Shown here in pieces: positions 43,477-51,078 of a DNA stretch of 64,000 nucleotides. The translations under genes were made by a program, and so were the position numbers. The DNA comes from an uncultured Erythrobacter sp. (GTDB taxonomy: Bacteria > Pseudomonadota > Alphaproteobacteria > Sphingomonadales > Sphingomonadaceae): the NCBI RefSeq assembly GCF_958304185.1, contig NZ_OY284433.1, positions 992,001 through 1,056,000 of the forward strand, in the 5' to 3' direction. The stretch's first letter is position 1, and every line of letters starts with the position of its first letter. The notes beneath the pieces are model-generated. The model was not told the origin of the DNA. It searched no databases and saw only the letters and a list, made by a program, of their open reading frames with translations.

Positions 43477-45155
43477 TGTATAAATATGACCAATACGACC
43501 AGGCGATGGTCGATGCCCGCGTTGAGGAATTCCGCGATCAGGCCCGCCGCCGCCTCGAAGGCAAGCTGACCGAGGATCAGTTCAAGCCGCTGCGGCTGAT
43601 GAACGGGCTGTACTTGCAGCTCCACGCCTACATGCTGCGCGTCGCCATCCCCTATGGCACGCTCGATGCGCGCCAGATGGAGGCGCTGGCCGACATCGCG
43701 GAGATGTATGACCGCGGCTATGGCCACTTCACCACGCGTCAGAACATCCAGTACAACTGGATCAAGCTGGAAGACGCCGCCGATATCCTCGCGGATCTGT
43801 CGAAGGTCGAGATGCACGCCATCCAGACCAGCGGCAATTGCATCCGCAACATCTCCGCGGATCACTTCGCGGGCGCTGCCGCCGACGAGGTGGTGGACCC
43901 CCGCCCCTATGCCGAGTTGATGCGCCAGTGGTCGAGCTTCCACCCGGAGTTCACCTACCTGCCGCGCAAGTTCAAGATTGCGGTGATCGGCTCCGAAATC
44001 GACCGCGCGGCGATGCGCTTGCACGATATCGGCATCCGCATCGTCAAGCGGGATGGCGCAATCGGCGCGCAGTTCTATGCCGGCGGCGGCATGGGCCGCA
44101 CCCCGATGATTGCCCCGCTGATCCGCGACTTCGTGCCGCTCGACCAGCTGATCACCTATGCCGAGGCGTGCCTGCGGGTCTACAACCGCTACGGTCGGCG
44201 CGACAACAAGTACAAGGCGCGGATCAAGATCCTCGTCCATGAACTGGGCGCGGCGGAATACACCCGGCAGGTCGAGGAAGAATTTGCCCATATGCTGAGC
44301 GTTGGGGTGGAGCCGCCGCGCGAAGAATTGGCGCGGATTGCGGCGCATTTCGCACTCCCCGAACCTCTCCGCCGTCCCGGCCCCCGAGCCGGGACCCCGC
44401 TCACTCCCGAGCGGATCAAGGACATCGGGGTCCCGGGTCAAGCCCGGGACGGGGGGTTCGAGGCTTGGGCATTGAACAACACACACCCCCACCGTCACCC
44501 CGACTACGTCTCCGCTGTCATCAGCCTCAAGCCCGCAGGCGGCATCCCCGGCGATGCGACCGCCGACCAGATGCGCGTCGTCGCCAAGCTGGCGCGCGAC
44601 TACAGCTTTGACGAGCTGCGGGTGATGCACACGCAGAACCTGCTGCTCCCCCATGTCGCCATCGCCGATCTGCACGCTGTGTGGAGCGCACTCGACGCGG
44701 CGGGCATGGGCTCGCCGAACATGGACACGATCGAGGACATCATCGCCTGCCCGGGGCTCGACTACTGCTCGCTCGCCAACGCCCGCTCGATCCCGCTCGC
44801 CCAGCGCATCTCGGAGCGCTTCGCCGCTTCGGGTCGCACCGAAGTGGTCGGCGAATTGAAGCTGAAGATCTCCGGCTGCATCAACGCCTGCGGGCACCAC
44901 CACGCGGGCCACATCGGCATCCTCGGCGTCGACAAGAAGGGCAAGGAGAACTTCCAGCTCTCGCTCGGCGGGTCGGAGGCCGAAGACGTCAGCCTCGCCA
45001 AGATCACCGGCCCCGGCTTTGACGAGGACGGCGTGATTGCCGCGGTCGAGAAGGTCACGGATGTTTATCTCGCCACCCGCGCGGATGGCGAGCGCTTCCT
45101 CGATACCTACCGCCGTATCGGCATGGAGCCGTTCAAGGAGGCGCTTTATGGCTAA
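43476..45155 (+). CDS. cysI: Siroheme sulfite reductase, hemoprotein type, with in-frame repeat insertion
   Basis: About 559 residues from the ATG at 43476 (MYKYDQYDQA), overlapping the upstream stop. Reduces sulfite to sulfide with six electrons. Two ferredoxin-like lobes are visible; the siroheme-side motif FTTRQNIQYNWI is near residue 90, and the 4Fe-4S/siroheme cysteines are Cys-x5-Cys (ACPGLDYCSLAN) and Cys-x3-Cys (SGCINACGHH). Between residues ~299 and ~326 an 81-base palindromic element is inserted in frame (RRPGPRAGTPLTPERIKDIG...), lying in the linker between the lobes, so the fold is likely tolerated. A nitrite reductase alternative exists for this family, but cysH in the operon favours sulfite. 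Confidence 0.92.
   Translation: MYKYDQYDQAMVDARVEEFRDQARRRLEGKLTEDQFKPLRLMNGLYLQLHAYMLRVAIPYGTLDARQMEALADIAEMYDRGYGHFTTRQNIQYNWIKLEDAADILADLSKVEMHAIQTSGNCIRNISADHFAGAAADEVVDPRPYAELMRQWSSFHPEFTYLPRKFKIAVIGSEIDRAAMRLHDIGIRIVKRDGAIGAQFYAGGGMGRTPMIAPLIRDFVPLDQLITYAEACLRVYNRYGRRDNKYKARIKILVHELGAAEYTRQVEEEFAHMLSVGVEPPREELARIAAHFALPEPLRRPGPRAGTPLTPERIKDIGVPGQARDGGFEAWALNNTHPHRHPDYVSAVISLKPAGGIPGDATADQMRVVAKLARDYSFDELRVMHTQNLLLPHVAIADLHAVWSALDAAGMGSPNMDTIEDIIACPGLDYCSLANARSIPLAQRISERFAASGRTEVVGELKLKISGCINACGHHHAGHIGILGVDKKGKENFQLSLGGSEAEDVSLAKITGPGFDEDGVIAAVEKVTDVYLATRADGERFLDTYRRIGMEPFKEALYG
44372..44452. repeat. Palindromic element inserted in frame in cysI
   Basis: 81 bases bounded by CCGTCCCGG (44372-44380) and CCGGGACGG (44444-44452), with inner repeats. 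Its right part (GGTCCCGGGTCAAGCCCGGGA) is shared with the intergenic element at 46383-46462. The length is a multiple of three and no stop is created, so the gene continues through it, adding 27 residues in the inter-lobe linker. Confidence 0.8.
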
Positions 45156-45603
45156 AGACATCGGCACCAGCCCCGACGAAGTGCAATTCCGCTTCCGTGA
45201 CGATGAGCCCGTCGATCACGGTACTGTGACAGTCGACGCCTGCTGCGACCAGACCAACGCCGCCGCCGTCCGGATCGAACCGGGCGACGATGCGCGGCTG
45301 CTATTGCCCTTCCTTGATCGCCTCGCGCTGGTCGAAGTCAACTTCCCGAGCTTTGGCGACGGGCGTGGCTATTCGGCAGCGCGCATCCTGCGCGAGGCCG
45401 GCTATACCGGCGAATTGCGCGCCGTGGGTCAGGTGTTGATCGACCAGCTCAGCCATATGCGCCGCTGCGGGTTCGACAGTTTCGCCCCCGACAAGCGCCT
45501 CGATGAAGACGACGCCGCACGTGCCTTTGCGACGTGGGACAACGTGTATCAGCGCGCGGCCGATGCGCGCCGGACCATTGCGGACAAGCGCCATGAAGCC
45601 TGA
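45148..45603 (+). CDS. DUF934 protein, sulfite reductase partner
   Basis: A 151-residue DUF934 protein; the ATG at 45148 has AAGGAG a few bases upstream and overlaps the cysI end by 8 bases. Typical family elements: a lead with DDEPVD, LLPFLDRLALVEVNFPSFGDGRGYSAARILRE, GYTGELRAVGQVLIDQL, MRRCGFDSF. It is always near cysI and cysH in proteobacteria and is thought to be needed for sulfite reduction, perhaps as an electron-transfer or assembly factor; the exact mechanism is not established. Its end overlaps cysH by 11 bases. Confidence 0.88.
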   Translation: MAKDIGTSPDEVQFRFRDDEPVDHGTVTVDACCDQTNAAAVRIEPGDDARLLLPFLDRLALVEVNFPSFGDGRGYSAARILREAGYTGELRAVGQVLIDQLSHMRRCGFDSFAPDKRLDEDDAARAFATWDNVYQRAADARRTIADKRHEA

Positions 45604-46378
45604 CGTTTCCATCGCCAAGATCGGGATGATCGCGCACACGCCCGACATCCTCAACCTCGCCCCCCGCTTTACCGAGCATGATGCGGTGCGCCTCAACAAT
45701 ATGTTCAGGGGCAGCAGCACGCACGAAATGCTCGCGAGCGTGATCCGTGACGGGCTCGCGGGCGACCTCGCGGTGGTCTCCAGTTTCGGCGCGGAGAGCG
45801 CGGTGTTGCTGCACCTGATCGCGAGCGTCGATCCGTCGGTGCCGGTGCTGTTCCTCGATACGGGCAAGCATTTCCCTGAAACACTGGAATATCGCGATTT
45901 ACTGGTGGAGCGGCTCGGCCTCAATCTCGTGGTGCTGACCCCCGACGCTGAAGAGCTCGCCAAGAAGGACGAGACCGGCCTCAGGTGGTCTTACGATCCC
46001 GATGGCTGTTGCGAGATCCGCAAGGTGCGCCCGCTCGAAAAGGCGATGGCGCAGTACGACGCCAGCTTCACGGGTCGCAAGGCGTTCCAGGCCGCGACCC
46101 GCGCCAACCTGCCGCGCTTTGAGGTGGACACCTCGGACGCGCAGGGGCGGCTCAAGATCAACCCGCTGATCGATTGGGACGCGGGCCAGATCGAAGGCTA
46201 CTTCATCCAGCACGATCTCCCCCGCCACCCGATGATCGCGCAAGGCTATCCTTCGATCGGCTGCTCGCCCTGCACCTCGCAGGTCGCGCCCGGCGAAGAC
46301 CCGCGCTCGGGCCGGTGGAAGGGCTGGGACAAGACCGAATGCGGCATCCACAAGCCGGGCGAGGAGCCGTTTCTTTAG
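45593..46378 (+). CDS. cysH: Assimilatory (phospho)adenylylsulfate reductase
   Basis: A 261-residue reductase making sulfite from adenylylsulfate with thioredoxin. The double cysteine pair Cys139-Cys140 (DGCCEIRK) and Cys224-x2-Cys227 (GCSPCTSQV) would bind a 4Fe-4S cluster, the mark of APS rather than PAPS reductases. The nucleophile is Cys250 in ECGIH. SSFGAESAVLLHL is the nucleotide-binding (PP-loop) region. ATG at 45593 lies inside the DUF934 gene, the last of five coupled genes. It therefore probably uses APS directly, needing no APS kinase. Confidence 0.92.
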   Translation: MKPDVSIAKIGMIAHTPDILNLAPRFTEHDAVRLNNMFRGSSTHEMLASVIRDGLAGDLAVVSSFGAESAVLLHLIASVDPSVPVLFLDTGKHFPETLEYRDLLVERLGLNLVVLTPDAEELAKKDETGLRWSYDPDGCCEIRKVRPLEKAMAQYDASFTGRKAFQAATRANLPRFEVDTSDAQGRLKINPLIDWDAGQIEGYFIQHDLPRHPMIAQGYPSIGCSPCTSQVAPGEDPRSGRWKGWDKTECGIHKPGEEPFL

Positions 46379-46382
46379 AACC

Positions 46383-46462
46383 GTCGTCCCGGACTTGATC
46401 CGGGACCGCTATCAGCCAAGCGCCACGTTTCGAGCGGTCCCGGGTCAAGCCCGGGATGACGA
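46383..46462. repeat. Palindromic element downstream of cysH
   Basis: About 80 bases with arms TCGTCCCGGACTTGATCCGG...and GGTCCCGGGTCAAGCCCGGGATGACGA, overall palindromic, between convergent cysH and the NAD-epimerase gene. It shares 21 bases with the element inside cysI. Its stem could also terminate transcription from both sides. Confidence 0.8.
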
Positions 46463-46470
46463 TGTAGCGC

Positions 46471-47388
46471 CTAAAGCCACCCCTCGCGCCGGTACCACTC
46501 CGCCGTCGCCTTCAGCCCTTCCTCGCCCTCAATCCGCGGCTGCCACAGCCCCGGCGGCGGCTTGCGGTCGAAGCGTGACACCCAGTTGGGGTGCGCCATA
46601 TAGCCCACGCGGTCGGCGGTGAGTTTCGCGCGGTCGCCGCGCAGCAGGCGGTCGGCAGTGGCAGTGGCCTCCAGCACAGCGCGCGGCAGGTGCGGGGCGA
46701 AGACCGAGCGCTTGCCCACGGCGCGGCCAATCGCTTGCGCCAGTTCTTTGTGGCTCCACCCGCCCTCGCGCCCGTCGTCGGGTTCGTAGGTCTGCTTCTT
46801 GGTCGAAGCCGCATTGCCTGCCGCCAGCGCCACCAGCAGGCGGGCCAAGTCATCGGCGTGAATGATCGAACTCGCCCCGCCCGGCGGGAGCGGCACGAAG
46901 CCCCACTTCGCGGTGCGGAACATCTCCAGATAATCGACATCGCGCGGGCCATAGACGCCGGGCGGGCGCACCGTGGTCCAGTCGAGGCCCGAAGCTTCCA
47001 CCAGCGCCTCGGCCCGCGCCTTTGACGCGCCATAGGCCGACAGTTCGGGCTTCCGCGCCGAAAGCGAGGAGACGAACACCAGCCGCCGCCCGCCTGCCTG
47101 CTTCATCGCCGCGATAACATTGGCGGTGCCGGTGACGTTGGCGGCTTCGAACTCGGCGGGGTCAGGCGTGTTGGTCAGCCCGGCGACATGGATCACCGCG
47201 TCGGCCCCGGCGACCAGCGCCGCAAGCGCCGCCGCATCCCCCAGATCGCCGCGCACCCACTCCACACCCGCGCGCGCCGGTTGCTCGCGCCGGGCGAGCG
47301 CACGCACCTGATGCCCCTCGGCCAGCGCCGCATCCAGCACCGCGCTGCCGACAAAGCCGGTCGCGCCGGTGATGGCGATGAGGCTCAC
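46471..47388 (-). CDS. NAD(P)-dependent epimerase/dehydratase-like protein
   Basis: A 305-residue extended-SDR protein, cytoplasmic. Motifs: TGATGFVGSAVL (Rossmann TGxxGxxG) at the N-terminus, HVAGLTN, SSLSARKP and Tyr-x3-Lys in YGASKARAEALV near residue 118, and RPPGVYGPRD. The C-terminus (~200-305) is the substrate part, ending RREGWL. It overlaps proB (ATGA 47385-47388) and is transcribed after it. The substrate is unknown; possible roles are sugar nucleotide or steroid-type dehydrogenase. Confidence 0.87.
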   Translation of the reverse strand: MSLIAITGATGFVGSAVLDAALAEGHQVRALARREQPARAGVEWVRGDLGDAAALAALVAGADAVIHVAGLTNTPDPAEFEAANVTGTANVIAAMKQAGGRRLVFVSSLSARKPELSAYGASKARAEALVEASGLDWTTVRPPGVYGPRDVDYLEMFRTAKWGFVPLPPGGASSIIHADDLARLLVALAAGNAASTKKQTYEPDDGREGGWSHKELAQAIGRAVGKRSVFAPHLPRAVLEATATADRLLRGDRAKLTADRVGYMAHPNWVSRFDRKPPPGLWQPRIEGEEGLKATAEWYRREGWL

Positions 47389-48503
47389 AGCAAGACCATG
47401 TGATCGCGATGGATCACGCAGGAGCGCGGGGCGTAGCCCAGCCGCTCGGCCTGATCCTCGGCGCGCTTGCCGGCGATCAGCTGCATTTCGGCGGCATCAT
47501 ATTCGGCGAGGCCCTGCGCTAACCGCTCGCCCTTCAGGCTCAGCACGCTGACCAGATCGCCGCGCCGGAACTGCCCGGAAATGCCGACGACGCCCGCTGC
47601 CAGCAGGCTCGCGCCGCCCTTCAGCGCCTCGGCACAGCCCTTGTCGACGCGCAATTCGCCCGCAGGCGCGAGCCGCCCGCCGAGCCATGCCTTACGGGCA
47701 GAATCGGCGCGCACCGGCAAAAACAGCGTCCCCGTCCCTGCGCCGAGTGCATGGGCAATCGGCGCATCATGCGTGCCATTGAGGATCGCCAGCGCGATGC
47801 CTGCGCGCGTGGCGATCTGCGCGGCTTGCAGCTTGGACACCATCCCGCCCGAACCCAAGCCCGAGGACGAAGCCCCGCTCGCCATCGCCATCACTTCCGG
47901 CGTCACGGCGTCAACCGTGGGGATTAGCGCCGCGCCAGCCTCATGCGGGTCGCGGTCATACAGCCCGTCGACGTCGGACAGCAGCAGCACCAGATCGGCA
48001 TTGGCCGCCTGCGCCACCCGCGCGGCCAGCCGGTCGTTGTCGCCGAAACGGATCTCCTCAGTCGCAACCGAATCGTTTTCGTTGATGACGGGGATCACGC
48101 CCGCTTCCAGCAGTCGGTCGAGTGTGGCCGAGGCGTTGAGGTACCGCCGCCGGTCTTCCAGATCGCCCAGCGTCAGCAGCATTTGTGCGGCCGTGATGCC
48201 CTCTCCGCCCAGCGCCCGCGACCACAAATCCGCCAGTGCAATCTGGCCCACGGCCGCAGCGGCCTGCGCATCGGCGAGGCTTCCGCGCCCGCCTTTCGCC
48301 AGCCCCAGCCGCGCCGCGCCCAGCGCAATCGCGCCGGAGCTTACCACGATCACCTGCGCGCCCGCCTGTCGCAGCGCCGCCAAATCGCCCGCCATCCGCG
48401 TCAGCCACCCCTCACGCGCCTGCCCGCCGCCAACCAGCAGCGCGCTGCCGATCTTGACCACGATCCGCCGCGCGGCGGTGATGTCTTGCAGGCGGGTCAG
48501 CAT
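47385..48503 (-). CDS. proB: Glutamate 5-kinase
   Basis: A 372-residue ProB, the first step of proline synthesis (glutamate to glutamyl 5-phosphate with ATP). The amino acid kinase domain covers residues ~1-255 (VVKIGSALLVGGG, VIVVSSGAIALG, NENDSVATEEIRFGDNDRLAARVA, LLSDVDGLYDRDP, GSGGMVSKLQAAQIA) and a PUA domain covers ~275-372. The ATG at 48503 is followed by an amino acid kinase-like N-terminus. It lies 7 bases after obgE, in the order obgE-proB-epimerase. The proC gene lies separately at 55783-56583. Confidence 0.95.
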   Translation of the reverse strand: MLTRLQDITAARRIVVKIGSALLVGGGQAREGWLTRMAGDLAALRQAGAQVIVVSSGAIALGAARLGLAKGGRGSLADAQAAAAVGQIALADLWSRALGGEGITAAQMLLTLGDLEDRRRYLNASATLDRLLEAGVIPVINENDSVATEEIRFGDNDRLAARVAQAANADLVLLLSDVDGLYDRDPHEAGAALIPTVDAVTPEVMAMASGASSSGLGSGGMVSKLQAAQIATRAGIALAILNGTHDAPIAHALGAGTGTLFLPVRADSARKAWLGGRLAPAGELRVDKGCAEALKGGASLLAAGVVGISGQFRRGDLVSVLSLKGERLAQGLAEYDAAEMQLIAGKRAEDQAERLGYAPRSCVIHRDHMVLL

Positions 48504-48510
48504 GAGCCGA

Positions 48511-49575
48511 TCAGAGCGGCGACCAGTCGCTGGCGTCTTCCTCGTGCTCGACCTCGACCGCCTTGGTCTCGGTCGAGGTGCGATCCGGCAGGTAGCCCAG
48601 CACCGCGTCGAGCAGTTGCGGGATGCCCGCGCCGGTCACGCCCGACACCGCGAACACCTTGTCCGCGCCTGCGGCCAGCAGTTCCTCGCTATAGGCCTCG
48701 ACCAGTTCGGCATCGGCCAGATCGAGCTTGTTCAGCACCACCAGCCGCGCCTTGTCCTCAAGGCCCGCGCCGTAGGCGGCCAGTTCATCCTCAACGATGC
48801 GCATCGCTTCGGCGGGGTCGGCGTCTTCGGTGCCGGTGATGTCGATCAGGTGAATCAGCACGCGGCAACGCTCGATATGGCCGAGGAACCGGTCGCCGAT
48901 CCCCACGCCTTCCGCCGCGCCTTCGATCAAGCCGGGGATGTCGGCCAGCACGAATTCGCGGCCCTTGTGACGCACCACGCCCAGCTTGGGAACGAGGGTG
49001 GTGAAGGCATAGTCGCCGACCTTAGCGCCCGCGTTCGACACAGCATTGATGAAGGTCGATTTGCCCGCATTGGGCAGGCCAACAAGCCCCACGTCCGCCA
49101 GCAGCTTCAGCCGCAGCCACAGCCAAGCCTCCTCACCCGGAATCCCATCCTGGTGCTGACGCGGCGCGCGGTTGGTGGAGGTTTTGTAGCTGGCGTTACC
49201 GCGCCCACCGATCCCGCCTTCGAGGAAGACGACGCGCTGTCCGACTTGCGTGAAGTCGGCGAGCACCTCGTCCTTGTCTTCGGAGAGGATCTGCGTGCCG
49301 ACCGGCACCTTGATGACGAGCGGCTTGGCGCTCGCACCAGTGCGGTCCTTGCCCATACCATGCCCGCCGCGCGGTGCCTTGAAGTGCTGGGAATAACGGA
49401 AGTCGATCAGCGTGTTGAGGCCGGCGACGGCTTCGAACACGATATCGCCGCCCTTGCCGCCGTTTCCGCCGTCAGGGCCGCCATATTCGACGTACATCTC
49501 ACGCCGGAACGAGACGGCCCCGGGGCCGCCTCCGCCGGACTTCACATAGATTTTGGCTTGGTCGAGAAAATGCAT
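48511..49575 (-). CDS. obgE: Obg GTPase
   Basis: A 354-residue Obg/CgtA GTPase that acts in late 50S ribosome assembly and stress control. The N-terminal glycine-rich Obg fold (~1-158, GGGGPGAVSFRREMYVEYGGPDGGNGGKGGD) is followed by the G domain: GLPNAGKST (P-loop), DIPGLIEGA (G3), NKLD (G4). The C-terminal tail (about residues 335-354) is short and acidic (VEVEHEEDASDWSPL). It heads the obgE-proB-epimerase unit. The expected upstream rplU-rpmA genes are not next to it. Confidence 0.95.
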   Translation of the reverse strand: MHFLDQAKIYVKSGGGGPGAVSFRREMYVEYGGPDGGNGGKGGDIVFEAVAGLNTLIDFRYSQHFKAPRGGHGMGKDRTGASAKPLVIKVPVGTQILSEDKDEVLADFTQVGQRVVFLEGGIGGRGNASYKTSTNRAPRQHQDGIPGEEAWLWLRLKLLADVGLVGLPNAGKSTFINAVSNAGAKVGDYAFTTLVPKLGVVRHKGREFVLADIPGLIEGAAEGVGIGDRFLGHIERCRVLIHLIDITGTEDADPAEAMRIVEDELAAYGAGLEDKARLVVLNKLDLADAELVEAYSEELLAAGADKVFAVSGVTGAGIPQLLDAVLGYLPDRTSTETKAVEVEHEEDASDWSPL

Positions 49576-49623
49576 CGCGGGCGCATAGGCAATTTTTGCT
49601 GCGATTGCGAGAGGAATGGCAAA

Positions 49624-50538
49624 TCAGAGCCTCGCGATGAAGGGGTGGAGCCGTTCGGGCACCGCATCGGGCGTGTGGATCAGGCAGGCGAGCACCTCGG
49701 CGCTTTCGACTAGCCGGGGGCCGGGGCGGTTGAACAGGTGGTGGCCGTCGACGGCAAACACTCGCCCATCACGCACGGCGCGCAAGCCCTGCCAACGTGG
49801 CTGGGCGAGCAGGGCGCGCGCCTCGGGCAGGGTTTGAGCGAGCTGGTAGCCGCACGGCATCAGCGCGATGATCTCGGGATCAGCGGCGGCGATGCTGCCG
49901 AATTCGATCCAATGCGAATGCATGCCCGGATCGGCGAGCAGCGGGTCGGCCCCTGCTGCGGTGATGAGTTCGGGCACCCAATTGCCCGCGACCATCAGCG
50001 GCTCCATCCACTCAACCGCGAGCATCTTCGGCCGAGCCCGAGGCGCAGCGGGAAGCGCGCCCAGCCCTGCTTTCATCCGCGCCACGGCTTCCGGGGCGCG
50101 CTCCGGCACGCCCGCAGCGACCGCCACCCGGTGGAGATCACCGAACACGTCCGCCAGATCATCGGGCGCCAGCGAAACCAGCACCGGCGGCGCGCCCACC
50201 CATGTCGCCAGCGCCTCCTCCAGATCGGCGGGCGTCACCGCGCACACCGCGCATTGCGCCTGCGTCAGGATCACATCAGGGCGCAGCGATTTCAGCAGCG
50301 CAGCATCGACATCATAGACCGACAGGCCTTTCTCGACGATTGCCTTCACCCGGTCCTCGATCGCTTGGGACGAAAGGCCCTTTTCCAGCTTGGTGGAGGT
50401 GCAAACCGGCAGTGCCTTGACCGCCGAGGGGAAGTCACACTCGTGCGAGCGCCCCACAAGATTGTCCTGCAATCCCAGCGCCACCGCGATTTCGGTGGCG
50501 CTGGGAAGCAGCGAGACGATGCGCAAGGGCTCGCTCAT
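49624..50538 (-). CDS. btuF: Cobalamin ABC transporter substrate-binding protein
   Basis: A 304-residue protein from the ATG at 50538 (MSEPLRIVSLLPSATEIA), which overlaps the upstream stop. It belongs to the BtuF/FepB-type helical-backbone binding proteins: IVSLLPSATEIAVALG, SHECDFPSAV, VLVSLAPDDLADVFGDLHRVAVAAG. It lacks an obvious signal peptide, so the true N-terminus could be upstream or the protein could be cytoplasmic, a point that is odd for this family. It belongs to the riboswitch-controlled btuB operon. btuC and btuD are not in the window. Confidence 0.82.
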   Translation of the reverse strand: MSEPLRIVSLLPSATEIAVALGLQDNLVGRSHECDFPSAVKALPVCTSTKLEKGLSSQAIEDRVKAIVEKGLSVYDVDAALLKSLRPDVILTQAQCAVCAVTPADLEEALATWVGAPPVLVSLAPDDLADVFGDLHRVAVAAGVPERAPEAVARMKAGLGALPAAPRARPKMLAVEWMEPLMVAGNWVPELITAAGADPLLADPGMHSHWIEFGSIAAADPEIIALMPCGYQLAQTLPEARALLAQPRWQGLRAVRDGRVFAVDGHHLFNRPGPRLVESAEVLACLIHTPDAVPERLHPFIARL

Positions 50539-51065
50539 GCGGCGTGCTCGCCATTGGCCAGTGCAGGAATGCGCGCCAGCACCTGCCAGCCGAGCCACAG
50601 CGCGCCAAACCACAGCGCATCGTTGAGCGCGATCTGAGCAACGATTCCGGGCGTGAACATCGCTGTGTCGCCAAACGGCAGGGCATAGGCGAACAGGCTA
50701 ACCTCGAAAGCTGCAAACGCGGCGAGGAAGGCCAGCACCGCGTTCGCGCCCCGCCCCGCCCCCTGCCGCGCCAACACGCCGGCTGCGGCGAAGGCGATCA
50801 GGCTTGATGCGAGCAGAGACAGCCCTGCGGCAAATGTCGGCCCGTCCCACGGGAAGCCCATCAGCCCGAAGCCAAGCACCTGATTGCCAAGCCAGCACAG
50901 CCCCACCGCCGCCAGCCCGCGCCGCGCAGGCATGGCGAGCGCGGCGATGGTGGCGATGGCCGCAAACGGCATCATGCAGGCAAGCACGGTGCTGCCCGAC
51001 AGCGTGGTCGCCGCAAGCACCGCAGGTAGCGCCAGCGCGGCGAGAGATTTGGTATGATCGGTCAT
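50535..51065 (-). CDS. Hydrophobic membrane protein in cobalamin uptake operon
   Basis: A 176-residue integral membrane protein with about five transmembrane helices (residues ~8-30, 32-50, 75-100, 108-130, 145-165). Glycine, alanine and leucine dominate and charged residues are few. It starts at the ATG 51065, 13 bases after the btuB stop, and overlaps btuF (ATGA). Its place in the riboswitch-controlled operon suggests a role in cobalt or B12 uptake, for instance a substrate-capture membrane subunit, but I recognise no family signature. The function is by context only. Confidence 0.75.
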   Translation of the reverse strand: MTDHTKSLAALALPAVLAATTLSGSTVLACMMPFAAIATIAALAMPARRGLAAVGLCWLGNQVLGFGLMGFPWDGPTFAAGLSLLASSLIAFAAAGVLARQGAGRGANAVLAFLAAFAAFEVSLFAYALPFGDTAMFTPGIVAQIALNDALWFGALWLGWQVLARIPALANGEHAA

Positions 51066-51078
51066 GTCCTATCTCCCC

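Noticed and set aside
43332-45167. Long minus-strand open frame opposite cysI
   Set aside because: Antisense shadow of cysI; no ribosome binding site and no domain.
47467-49713. Long plus-strand open frame opposite proB and obgE
   Set aside because: Antisense to two clear genes; translation is Ser/Arg/Ala-rich and matches nothing.
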